DNA from: Candidatus Krumholzibacteriota bacterium
GTDB taxonomy: Bacteria; Krumholzibacteriota; Krumholzibacteriia; JAJRXK01
DNA length: 56,652 bases
Reading direction: 5' to 3'
Assembly: GCA_024276305.1 (NCBI GenBank)
Contig: JAJRXK010000094.1
Coordinates: 1 to 56,652 of the forward strand
The notes beneath the pieces are model-generated. The model saw nothing but the letters and a program-made list of their open reading frames with translations, was not told the DNA's origin and did no database searches. Positions 43,263 to 50,586 of this stretch are shown here, one piece after another (the first letter of the stretch is position 1; every line of letters starts with the position of its first letter). The position numbers and the translations under genes were made by a program.

Positions 43263-43298
43263 AACCTCACGACACCCTCCACATGCGAGAGCGACGGA

Positions 43299-44522
43299 TC
43301 AGCGGGAACTCAACGCCACCACCTTGGGCAAGACGCCGTGCATTCCCGTGGCCTTCGCGCTGAGCTCCGCCAGGGTCTTCGGGCTACCACCGCCGCCGAC
43401 CCCCGCAGGATCGTTGTGGCAACTGTAGCAGGCGAAGTCCAAGGTGATCGCTCCCCTTCCGAATTCGTCGAGCGCGACGAACTTCCCGTCCGAAGTCCAC
43501 ATCGCAGACTTTCCGACCGCAGCCGGATTGATGGTGAAGGTGTGCGAAGCGATATCACCCCGGTACTCGTGCTCCGCCCGCGCCGACTTGGCGGCTTTGG
43601 GCATGTGACAATCGGTGCAATCCGGGGCACCGGCGAAGCCCTTCACATGGGTGAGATTGGTGTCGAAGCCGGTGTGGCAAGTGACGCATTCGGTGGTCAC
43701 CCCATTGCCCGGAGCGACATCGTCGTACTTCACCGAAGCGTGAGGATCATGGCATCCACCGCATCCCACCGCGGCGTGCGGCGAATGGATGGTCTCATCG
43801 TATTGCTCGTGATGACGGATGAACCCGCCGCTCACGGCCACTCGGTTCTGGGAGTCGCGCGTGTGGCAACGTCCGCAGAGCTCCGGAGTGTCGTCGACCT
43901 TCATGCGGAAGGTCTGGGGGTCGAAGACGTGCTGGCTTCCCTGCCCGTGACATTCCTCGCACTGGACTCCGCCGAAGGCGAAGGTTCCGAATCCGGTGGT
44001 CCCTGCCGGCCACGAGCCCGTCTGGCTGGCACCGGTCGTGTGGCACTTGAAGCAATCGTAGTTGTAGGGCTTCACCTGGTCCTGGTGGTAGGGGACCCAC
44101 TCCGGCCCGCTTCCCCACAGATTGAGTTGGGCCTGGGTTCCCGCGGTATAGACGTTGCCATCGGGCTTGACCCACCGCGCCTTCCATCCGTATCCGCCGA
44201 TCACATAGGCAAAATCCGACCACGAGGTTCCGGGAGGCGGACCGTCACGTTCGACGATGGCTCCGGAGCTGTGCTCGATGTCCCACGGATAGGTGGGCGC
44301 GACACCATTGGTGACGGCGCTGAGCTTGTAAGGATGGCCCGACTTGATGAAGCTGTCGTAGTTGGCCTGATGGCAGGCCTCGCAGCTTTGCGAGCCAACA
44401 TAGCTGAGTTGCGGCGCCGCATTGTCCTCACAAGTCGGACAGTCGTCGTCGGAACACGCCGTCAAGGCGAGGACTGGAAGCAGCAAGAACAGCCACCCCA
44501 GCCCACGAAGAGTTCTGGTCAT
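43299..44522 (-). CDS. octaheme c-type cytochrome lipoprotein
   Basis: A 407-aa lipoprotein. The signal LGWLFLLLPVLALTAC carries a lipobox Cys at about residue 22, followed by the acidic SDDDC stretch often seen on outer-membrane or surface lipoproteins. Eight CXXCH motifs are present: CEACH, CFKCH, CEECH, CGRCH, CGGCH, CVTCH, CTDCH and CYSCH. Long non-heme segments separate the first two (GYGWKARWVKPDG, WGSGPEWVPYH), more like octaheme or c554-type enzymes than pure wires. HSPHAAVGCGGCHDPHASVK is a typical cytochrome c7/doubled CXXCH stretch. It may be the terminal, surface-exposed partner of the porin-cytochrome pair. The start at 44522 follows AGGAGGG. A perfect 24-base palindrome lies 44 bases upstream. 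Confidence 0.9.
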   Translation of the reverse strand: MTRTLRGLGWLFLLLPVLALTACSDDDCPTCEDNAAPQLSYVGSQSCEACHQANYDSFIKSGHPYKLSAVTNGVAPTYPWDIEHSSGAIVERDGPPPGTSWSDFAYVIGGYGWKARWVKPDGNVYTAGTQAQLNLWGSGPEWVPYHQDQVKPYNYDCFKCHTTGASQTGSWPAGTTGFGTFAFGGVQCEECHGQGSQHVFDPQTFRMKVDDTPELCGRCHTRDSQNRVAVSGGFIRHHEQYDETIHSPHAAVGCGGCHDPHASVKYDDVAPGNGVTTECVTCHTGFDTNLTHVKGFAGAPDCTDCHMPKAAKSARAEHEYRGDIASHTFTINPAAVGKSAMWTSDGKFVALDEFGRGAITLDFACYSCHNDPAGVGGGGSPKTLAELSAKATGMHGVLPKVVALSSR

Positions 44523-44565
44523 GATCACCCTCCTGTTGGTGCGCGAAACCAGATCGCGCACGACT

Positions 44566-44589
44566 GATCTGCCACTCGAGTGGCAGATC
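44566..44589. promoter_or_regulatory. 24-base perfect palindrome upstream of the octaheme gene
   Basis: GATCTGCCACTC is followed directly by its exact reverse complement GAGTGGCAGATC, giving a 24-base palindrome without spacer. It lies 44-67 bases before the octaheme start codon. It could be a dimeric repressor/activator operator, or form a strong hairpin in the mRNA leader. No T tract follows on either strand, so termination is unlikely. Confidence 0.6.
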
Positions 44590-44621
44590 CCGTTCCGCCC
44601 TGAGAGGAGATCACAGGATTG

Positions 44622-44648
44622 CTAAGTGTTTGTCAGTGATACACTTAG
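44622..44648. promoter_or_regulatory. interrupted inverted repeat in the octaheme-regulator gap
   Basis: CTAAGTGT (44622-44629) and ACACTTAG (44641-44648) are perfect 8-base arms around 11 bases. The stretch is distinctly AT-richer than its surroundings. It could be a regulator binding site, or the end-of-transcript hairpin of the kinase-regulator operon. Confidence 0.45.
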
Positions 44649-44669
44649 ATCACTCTTGAAAGACATGTG

Positions 44670-44685
44670 AGCATGCGTTTTTCCA
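44670..44685 (-). promoter_or_regulatory. weak sigma-54-like promoter for the octaheme gene
   Basis: Minus-strand TGGAAAAACGCATGCT has the invariant GG-N10-GC arrangement, with TGG and TGC intact but poor agreement between them (about 7-8 of 12 defined positions). It would start transcription near 44660 with a long leader carrying both inverted repeats. It is listed because the neighbouring gene encodes a sigma-54 activator. Confidence 0.3.
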
Positions 44686-44733
44686 TTCTTCCAGAATCGC
44701 CGCGGGGCGGAGTCCAAGGCCTTGGAACGATCC

Positions 44734-46095
44734 TCATGCGCGGCATTCACGGCTCCGGGAATCCGAAGACGGAGAGAGTTTGAGCTTGGCGTAGAGACTC
44801 GCGAGAGAGATCCCGAGATGGTCCGCAGCCAGACGCTTGTCCCCGTGGTGGCACTCGATGGCCTCGCAGATGAGCCGATGCTCGAACTCCCGCACCGCAT
44901 CTTTCAGGGTGGTGGCAATGGGCCGGACCGACTCGTCGGAGTGTTCCCAGAGGTCTTCGACGCGAATCTCCTCCGCTTCGCAGAGGACCAAGGCCCTGCG
45001 CATCACATTCTCGAGCTCGCGAACATTGCCCTTCCACGGATGATGACGCAGCGCGAGGAGGGCTTCGGACCCGACCCGCAGGACCCCGGGCCCGAGCTCC
45101 GGACCGAAACAGCAGCGGAAATGCTCGGCCAAGGCGGGGATGTCCTCGACGCGGTCCCGCAACGGCGGCACCCGCAGCTCGAAGAGATTCAATCGGTAGT
45201 AGAGGTCCGCGCGGAAGTGTCCTTCTTCGACCATCGTTTCGAGAGAGCGGTGAGTGGCGGCCAGGAAGCGCACGTCGATGGGCCGAGGCCGTGAAGCCCC
45301 GAGAGGCAGGATCTCCCTCCGCTCGAGCGCTCGCAGGAGCTTGGGCTGCAAATCGAGAGGGAGATCGCCGATCTCATCGAGGAGCAGGGTGCCCCCGCCC
45401 GCGAGTTCCACCAGGCCGCGCTTGTCGCGGTCCGCCCCGCTGAAGGCCCCTCGGCGATAGCCGAAGAGTTCGGATTCGAGGAGAGTCTCGGGAATGGCGC
45501 TGCAATTGACCGCGACGAAGGGCCCCTGCTGACGGGCCGACCGGGCGTGGATCTGGCGAGCGACCAATTCCTTGCCGGTTCCGCTCTCTCCGGTGATCAG
45601 AACGGTGGAGGAGGTGGGAGCGACCCTGGCGATGAGGGCCCGCAGGTTGGACATCGGCGCGCTGTCTCCGACGAGCTCCTGGCTCCGCCCGAGTCTCCAG
45701 CCATCGTCGACCTTGGGCCGGCTTTTCCCTCCTTGGGAATCGAGGGCCTTGCGGGTGGCCGAGAGCAGATCTGCGAAGCGCAGAGGCTTGGTGAGGTAGT
45801 CCGCCGCTCCTCGGCGAAGAGCTTCGACCGCCGTCTCGACGGTGGGATAGGAGGTGATGACGATCAGGGGCAGAGGTCGAGATCGCACCATCGGATCGAG
45901 AAGCAGGTCGAGGCCCGATCCCTGCGCGAGTTGGAGATCGGCGACCACGAGGTCGGGAGGGTCGGCCCGCAGCAGTCGTCGCGCTTCGTGGACATCCGAC
46001 GCGGTCTGAACTCGAAACCCTTCGCGCTCGAAGAGAGCGCGAAAGCTGCGAACGATCGCACGCTCGTCGTCGACAATGAGCAAGCGACTATTCAT
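44734..46095 (-). CDS. NtrC-family sigma-54-dependent response regulator (GAFSGA variant)
   Basis: A 453-aa regulator. Receiver domain with phospho-acceptor Asp53 in LVVADLQLAQGSG. The AAA+ domain has Walker A GESGTGKE, the sigma-54 loop reading GAFSGAD rather than the usual GAFTGAD, Walker B GGTLLLDEIGD, and FRADLYYRLNLFELRVPPLR. The C-terminal Fis-type helix-turn-helix is DKRLAADHLGISLASLYAKL. ATG at 46095 overlaps the end of the heme-kinase gene by 8 bases, so the two form a cognate pair. The flanking cytochrome and porin genes are the obvious targets. Confidence 0.92.
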   Translation of the reverse strand: MNSRLLIVDDERAIVRSFRALFEREGFRVQTASDVHEARRLLRADPPDLVVADLQLAQGSGLDLLLDPMVRSRPLPLIVITSYPTVETAVEALRRGAADYLTKPLRFADLLSATRKALDSQGGKSRPKVDDGWRLGRSQELVGDSAPMSNLRALIARVAPTSSTVLITGESGTGKELVARQIHARSARQQGPFVAVNCSAIPETLLESELFGYRRGAFSGADRDKRGLVELAGGGTLLLDEIGDLPLDLQPKLLRALERREILPLGASRPRPIDVRFLAATHRSLETMVEEGHFRADLYYRLNLFELRVPPLRDRVEDIPALAEHFRCCFGPELGPGVLRVGSEALLALRHHPWKGNVRELENVMRRALVLCEAEEIRVEDLWEHSDESVRPIATTLKDAVREFEHRLICEAIECHHGDKRLAADHLGISLASLYAKLKLSPSSDSRSRECRA

Positions 46096-47668
46096 GGTGA
46101 TCACCTGGGTTCTTGGCCAGTGGAAGACGAAGGACGAATTCCGCTCCTCGTCCCTCGGACGGAGCAAGCACGATGGTCCCCCCCCAGCGCTGAAGGACGT
46201 TGTAGCAGATCCACAGCCCGAGACCGGTCCCCCGACTCGGTTCCTTGGTCGTGAAGAAGGGTTCGAAGAGGTGAGAGGCCGCCTCTGGCGCGACTCCCGG
46301 TCCACTGTCGAGCACCCGGACTTCGATGGCATCTTCGAGAGACCGCGCCCGAATCCTGATCCGCCCTTCCCCGTCCATCGCATCCACGGCATTGAGGAAG
46401 AGATTGACGAAGACCTGAACGAGATGTTCGCAGGCGACACCGACCACCGCGGGCTCGAGATCCACATCGAAGTCCACGCCGCGGGACCGAGGTCCCTCGA
46501 GACGCACCACTCGCCGTGCAGTCTGGACACTCTCGTCGAGGCGGCAGTGATTCTGCCCGGAATGTGGACGCGCGGAGTCGGTGAGGTCATGGACGAGCCG
46601 ACTGACTCGATCCACTTGGGCACGAATCTCCTGACACTCCGCAATCACTTCGGCTTCGTCGGAGATCCCCTCGATGACCTCGGAGAGGGAGAGGATGGCT
46701 CCGATGGGATTGCCGATCTCGTGGGCCACTCCCGCCGTCATCCGCCCCAGGGCCGCGAGTTTCTCCTGTTGGAGAAGCATGCGCTGGCTCTCCTCGAGCT
46801 CGCGGGTGCGACGCTGAATCTCTTTTTCCTGCCGTTCGACCAGGGCACCAAGGCGCTGAGCCATCCTCTGGAACGCGCGATTCAACCGCCCCAATTCATC
46901 GCGCCTCGGCCGGGGGAAGTCGGGCGAGAAGTCACCGCCCTCGATGCGTTGCGTCGCTTCGAGCAGGGCGCGAATCGGTCGCTGGACGAGCACTCGACTG
47001 ATGGCATAGATTCCGACCACCGCCAGCACCACGAGCACGAACGCACTGGTCGCCAGTCGCCGCCCCACCGAAAGGAGTTCTCCATCGGCATCGTCGAGAG
47101 GGATGTCGAGGAGAACCTCGCCCAGGCTATCCTGGCGGGGATCATGGCATCGGCGACAGGCCTCGGCGTTTTCCAAACTGAAGAAGTAGGAGAACACCCA
47201 CCGGCCGCCCTGCTGCCGGAGGACGAGGTCCTCGGCGGGAAGCAGGCCGCGACGATCGTGGCAGGCCGTGCATTCCGGATCGCCCTCCATCGAATAGCTC
47301 CGCCCGACCTCGGACGACTCGTTCCCGTAACGCACCACGCCCTCGCGGTCGAGGACGAGGATGCGCTCGATTCCCCCACTGCGACGCAGAGGCGAGAGAT
47401 GTTCCTGAACGTTCTTGGGCTGACCCGCGATCATCTCGCGAGTGACAATGGCCTGGACGATGCGGCCGAGACGCCTCGCCTGGGCGCGCTTCTGCGAGAG
47501 CAACAAACGCTGGGGGTCATTGACCGAGAGATGAATCGCGAAGACCACCGTCACCAGGGTCGCGACCGGTACGGAGATCCGGTAGGCGAGGGGGATCTCC
47601 AGCCCACGCCAGAACTCCCATCCCGGTCGGCGCAGTCCGGATACCGATCGACGACCACCCAAAGACAT
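46088..47668 (-). CDS. sensor histidine kinase with a di-heme (two CXXCH) periplasmic domain
   Basis: A 526-aa membrane kinase. The first helix is at about 32-48 and the second at 206-228. The periplasmic domain between them carries two c-type heme-attachment sites, CTACH at 133-137 and CRRCH at 171-175, the latter followed by a typical LGEVLLDIPL strand. A HAMP domain with a coiled coil (about 228-300) leads to the HisKA box GRMTAGVAHEIGNPIGAILS with phospho-His316. The ATPase domain has NLFLNAVDAMDGEG, VLDSGPGVAPEA and FFTTKEPSRGTGLGL. Covalent heme should allow sensing of redox state or a gas ligand. The gene ends in TAG within the regulator gene. A perfect 18-base palindrome lies 20 bases before the start. 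Confidence 0.93.
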   Translation of the reverse strand: MSLGGRRSVSGLRRPGWEFWRGLEIPLAYRISVPVATLVTVVFAIHLSVNDPQRLLLSQKRAQARRLGRIVQAIVTREMIAGQPKNVQEHLSPLRRSGGIERILVLDREGVVRYGNESSEVGRSYSMEGDPECTACHDRRGLLPAEDLVLRQQGGRWVFSYFFSLENAEACRRCHDPRQDSLGEVLLDIPLDDADGELLSVGRRLATSAFVLVVLAVVGIYAISRVLVQRPIRALLEATQRIEGGDFSPDFPRPRRDELGRLNRAFQRMAQRLGALVERQEKEIQRRTRELEESQRMLLQQEKLAALGRMTAGVAHEIGNPIGAILSLSEVIEGISDEAEVIAECQEIRAQVDRVSRLVHDLTDSARPHSGQNHCRLDESVQTARRVVRLEGPRSRGVDFDVDLEPAVVGVACEHLVQVFVNLFLNAVDAMDGEGRIRIRARSLEDAIEVRVLDSGPGVAPEAASHLFEPFFTTKEPSRGTGLGLWICYNVLQRWGGTIVLAPSEGRGAEFVLRLPLAKNPGDHHE

Positions 47669-47687
47669 GAGTCACTCGTCCGGTCCA

Positions 47688-47705
47688 GCCGCAACGCGTT
47701 GCGGC
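47688..47705. promoter_or_regulatory. 18-base perfect palindrome before the heme-kinase gene
   Basis: GCCGCAACGCGTTGCGGC is its own reverse complement. It lies 20-37 bases before the kinase start codon. It may be an operator for autoregulation, or a leader hairpin limiting translation. Its sequence differs from the 24-base palindrome at 44566. Confidence 0.5.
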
Positions 47706-47798
47706 GCCCAGGGGCAAGGGCGGTCTGCAGTTTCAGTATGGTGGAAGCGGAGGCGTTGAGCCCCTGCCAAAAGTGTGAGCCGTGCCCGTGGCCCGCAC

Positions 47799-48347
47799 TC
47801 AGGCCCAGTGAATGATTCCCGCCCCCATGAGCGCGTAGAGGATCGAACCCGGAAGATAGCCGAGGAGAATGCTCAGGACCTGAGTGCGCAGGGGAATCCG
47901 ATGGGCCCCTGCTACCAGATCCGCCATGTTCCCCCCCACCCACGGGAGAAAGCGCAATACGGTCAGAAAGAAGAGATTGTCCCCCGCTCGGCGACGCACC
48001 CACCCCGGAAGACGCTCCATCTGTTTCTGCAGATCGAGTTCCTCATCTCCCCTTCGCCACACCGTGTACATGATCATGCCCCCGATGAGCCCGCTGAAGA
48101 GATTGAGCCCGATGGCGAGCCAGAGAGGGAAGAGCACTCCGTTCACCACCGCCATCACGACGTTTCCCACCGGAGTCATCTTGGTGATGGTCTGCACCGC
48201 CAGTGCGACCACCGGCGCCCACACGCCAAAACGCTGGACGGCCTCACGCGGGCCACCTTCGGCATCGACCCACTCACGAATCCCCAGAGAGAGGGCTACC
48301 AAGAGGATCAGCATCCAGAAGGCCCGTGAACGCAGAATCCGATTCAA
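47799..48347 (-). CDS. DedA/TVP38 (SNARE-associated Golgi-like) membrane protein
   Basis: A protein of about 182 aa with five or six hydrophobic segments. The family pattern includes VALAVQTITKMTPVGNVVMA, NGVLFPLWLAIGLNLFSGLI with GGMIMYTVWR, and FLTVLRFLPWVGGNMADLVA with the conserved R-(F/P)-P. TVP38/DedA proteins act in lipid translocation or membrane homeostasis. The start is taken as TTG at 48347, just after the dehydrogenase stop; an upstream start at 48401 would overlap that gene by 50 bases. It is last in the leftward lipid operon. Confidence 0.75.
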   Translation of the reverse strand: MNRILRSRAFWMLILLVALSLGIREWVDAEGGPREAVQRFGVWAPVVALAVQTITKMTPVGNVVMAVVNGVLFPLWLAIGLNLFSGLIGGMIMYTVWRRGDEELDLQKQMERLPGWVRRRAGDNLFFLTVLRFLPWVGGNMADLVAGAHRIPLRTQVLSILLGYLPGSILYALMGAGIIHWA

Positions 48348-48351
48348 TCCC

Positions 48352-48633
48352 TCACCCCTGATCCTGGAAGGCCAATGCGATCTTGATGCTCGCTTCGGCA
48401 CTTCGCCGGGTGGCCAACGCTAGAGCATCGCGAAACTGTTCCAAGGGGAAGACATGGGTCAGCAGGGATTCGATCTGACGTCCCCCGGGCTCGGCGAGGA
48501 CCTCGAGGGCGAAGTCGAAGGCCCCCCGTGAGGCCATGGGGTGGAGGTGTTCCGTCTTCTGATTCTCGTCGCCGACCGAAGAAGTCGGAGCACCGAAGCC
48601 TCGATGATGGTTGTAGCAGAGGCTCCCCCGCAT
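48352..48633 (-). CDS. zinc alcohol dehydrogenase, C-terminal part after an in-frame TAG
   Basis: The closing segment of the medium-chain dehydrogenase gene that starts at 49647. It is in the same frame, three codons after the TAG at 48640-48642. It reads LRMRGSLCYN, then a loop, MASRGAFDFALEVLAEPG, and ends VFPLEQFRDALALATRRSAE before SIKIAL. These are the usual last strands and helix of MDR enzymes. Separately it would not fold. With TAG read as an amino acid the whole gene has 431 sense positions, somewhat longer than typical for the family. Confidence 0.75.
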   Translation of the reverse strand: MRGSLCYNHHRGFGAPTSSVGDENQKTEHLHPMASRGAFDFALEVLAEPGGRQIESLLTHVFPLEQFRDALALATRRSAEASIKIALAFQDQG

Positions 48634-48639
48634 CCGCAG

Positions 48640-49647
48640 CTACTTGAGCCACACCGGGGTCCAATCCACTCCGTCGAGTCGGGCCACATTGGCCAGGAGA
48701 ATCACTTCGCCCCCGGAACGGGTGAAGCGCAGGGCATCGCTCACTGCCGTCTTCCCCCCCACACAGACGAAGGAACGATCGAATCCACCCACCGCGATTC
48801 GCGGGCCGAGAATGGGGCGGTGCAAGCGCGCCCCCGAGAGGTCGGCCAAGGATTGGAAGTAGTCCTCTCCTCGACCGGGACGCACCACCCGAGCCGCTCC
48901 GAGTCGCTCTGCCGCCTCCGCCTGGAATTCGTGACGCGCGAGAAGGCAGATCTCGGCGTCGGCGGCGAGCCGGTGCAGTGCGGCCACGATCATCAAGCCG
49001 ACCGTCCCCCCTCCGATCACCAGCAACTTCTCTCCGGACCGAGGGGGATCGGCCATCACCGGTGACAATGCCGTGGCCAGAGGTTCGGTGAGCACCGCCG
49101 CGCGATCGCTCAGCTCCGGACCGACCCGATGCACCTGGCTGCGATGAGCCACATAGGCCTCTCCCCAACTTCCCCCGACTCCACGCGTACTGCCCATGAG
49201 CATTCCGGGCGGAAGCCGACCTTCGGTGAAGTTCTCGCAGCGCGAGGGATGACCGCTGGCGCATCCGGGACAGGGAGGATCCACGGCTCGGACTTCGCAG
49301 GCCAGGAGCGGATTGACCACCACTCGATCACCGACTCGGAGATCGGTGATACCACCCCCCACTCGATCGACGATTCCCACGTTCTCGTGACCGATGACGA
49401 AGGGGAAGGAAGAGAAGGGAGAGGTCGAGGGAGACACTCCCAAGCCCACCAGATTGAGGTCGCTTCCGCAGACTCCGCCCAGCCGAGTGCGGACCCGGAT
49501 CCAATCCGTGTCGGGCAACTCGGGCTCCTCGACTTCCCCCAGTCGAGTGCAGCGCCCCGGCCCGGTCATCCACTGAGGCCCCAGAACTCCCACCGCTCTG
49601 GAGAGCAGATAGCGGGGAATCGCTCCGTCGAATACCACGGCTTTCAT
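48640..49647 (-). CDS. zinc-dependent alcohol dehydrogenase (MDR family), ends at an in-frame TAG
   Basis: A 335-aa N-terminal portion with the catalytic zinc site (GGVCGSDLNLVG and GHENVGIV). The structural-zinc Cys cluster is CEVRAVDPPCPGCASGHPSR followed by CENF. The Rossmann motif is LLVIGGGTVGLMIVAAL. Translation stops at TAG after DWTPVWLK, although the frame continues with LRMRGSLCYN, as in relatives that read W.KEL...GS. GAG (Glu) would restore it. The start MKAVVFDGAIPR lies 3 bases after the lipid-kinase stop. In this locus it could oxidise or reduce a long-chain amino-alcohol or ketone, which is inference. Confidence 0.85.
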   Translation of the reverse strand: MKAVVFDGAIPRYLLSRAVGVLGPQWMTGPGRCTRLGEVEEPELPDTDWIRVRTRLGGVCGSDLNLVGLGVSPSTSPFSSFPFVIGHENVGIVDRVGGGITDLRVGDRVVVNPLLACEVRAVDPPCPGCASGHPSRCENFTEGRLPPGMLMGSTRGVGGSWGEAYVAHRSQVHRVGPELSDRAAVLTEPLATALSPVMADPPRSGEKLLVIGGGTVGLMIVAALHRLAADAEICLLARHEFQAEAAERLGAARVVRPGRGEDYFQSLADLSGARLHRPILGPRIAVGGFDRSFVCVGGKTAVSDALRFTRSGGEVILLANVARLDGVDWTPVWLK

Positions 49648-49650
49648 GGT

Positions 49651-50559
49651 TCAATTCCTCCCCTTCTCCGATGGCGCAAAGACCCGCAGAGCCCGGGGGA
49701 GACATTCGATCTCCAGAGAATCCGCTTCGGTGCGGAAGACTTCCCCGTCGACCTCGTACTCGATCGGCCCCTCGAATTCGACCTCCAAGCGGGAGGCGGA
49801 GAGGACCCGCACGCGCGAGTCGCCGAGGTGACGTCCCCGGCCGACCTTCTGGAAGAGCCGCGCTCGTCCCCACGGTCCGGCATCCAGAATGGATACGGCA
49901 TCGAGTCGTCCATCGTCGAGGCATCCTTCGGGAGCGATGTGGAAAGAGCCCCCGAAGTACTGACCGTTGGCGACCACGAGCATCAGATGCGGCCGACGCT
50001 CGGTCTGGCCTGCGCCTTGGCCGACTGCGAAGGGAAGGCCCCGATAGCGGAAGAGTTGGCGCAGAGCGCAGAATTGATAGAGCAGATCTCCCTTCAGCCA
50101 CCGCAGGGTCTGGGCATCATGAATGACCGCGATGTCGAAGCCGAGCCCCACCACATTGAGAAAGTAGCGCCCCTCGACTCGACCCACATCTACCCGGCGA
50201 GTCTGCCCCTCCGCGATGGCTGCAATCACCTCTTCGCGCCGATCGAAGGTGATGCCCAGAGACTTTCCGAAGTCGCATCCAGTTCCCGCCGGTAGTAACG
50301 CGAGAGGAATGTCGGCACGGCCAGTCTGCAGAAGATGGTCGGCTGCGGCCCCCCAAGTGCCGTCCCCGCCGACCGCGATCACGGCATCGCACCCGGCTGC
50401 GAGGGCGGCATCGATCCGGGCCCCTTCCTGTCCCGGAGCGGTGGTCTCCTCATATCGAAGATTGGGGAGGGCCCGATCGAGGAGGGTTCGAAACTCCCGG
50501 ATACGACCGATCCCGCGACCTCGTCCAGCCGCGGGATTCACAATGACCACTGCTTTCAT
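49651..50559 (-). CDS. diacylglycerol/sphingosine kinase family lipid kinase
   Basis: A 302-aa DAGK-catalytic-domain protein. It starts MKAVVIVNPAAGRGRGIGRI, has the nucleotide-binding AVGGDGTWGAAADHLLQTG, and PLALLPAGTGCDFGKSLGI in place of the usual GTGNDFAR. VDVGRVEGRYFLNVVGLGFD and a C-terminal half with LVVANGQYFGGSFHIAPEG follow. Family members phosphorylate diacylglycerol, ceramide or long-chain bases with ATP. Next to an alpha-oxoamine synthase, a long-chain-base substrate is attractive but unproven. It sits 27 bases after the decarboxylase-like gene and 3 bases before the dehydrogenase. Confidence 0.88.
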   Translation of the reverse strand: MKAVVIVNPAAGRGRGIGRIREFRTLLDRALPNLRYEETTAPGQEGARIDAALAAGCDAVIAVGGDGTWGAAADHLLQTGRADIPLALLPAGTGCDFGKSLGITFDRREEVIAAIAEGQTRRVDVGRVEGRYFLNVVGLGFDIAVIHDAQTLRWLKGDLLYQFCALRQLFRYRGLPFAVGQGAGQTERRPHLMLVVANGQYFGGSFHIAPEGCLDDGRLDAVSILDAGPWGRARLFQKVGRGRHLGDSRVRVLSASRLEVEFEGPIEYEVDGEVFRTEADSLEIECLPRALRVFAPSEKGRN

Positions 50560-50586
50560 GATGACTGCTGGCGCCCGCGGTGGCCG

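Noticed and set aside
44523-44600. Sigma-54 promoter built on the TGGCA arm of the 24-base palindrome
   Set aside because: TGGCA is followed by TGC two bases too far downstream for a functional -24/-12 spacing.
16663-48642. Genome-wide reassignment of TAG/TAA or pyrrolysine insertion
   Set aside because: Several genes end naturally at TAG (HtrA, DUF4920, pdxS, second TPM, ADC-like, kinases) and one at TAA (33336), with no conserved continuation. No pyl genes are present. Kept only as an unlikely explanation for the three Glu-site stops.
48634-48642. Normal end of the alcohol dehydrogenase at the TAG
   Set aside because: The next 95 codons in the same frame encode the expected last strand and helix of MDR enzymes, with no start or ribosome site of their own that would make an independent protein.
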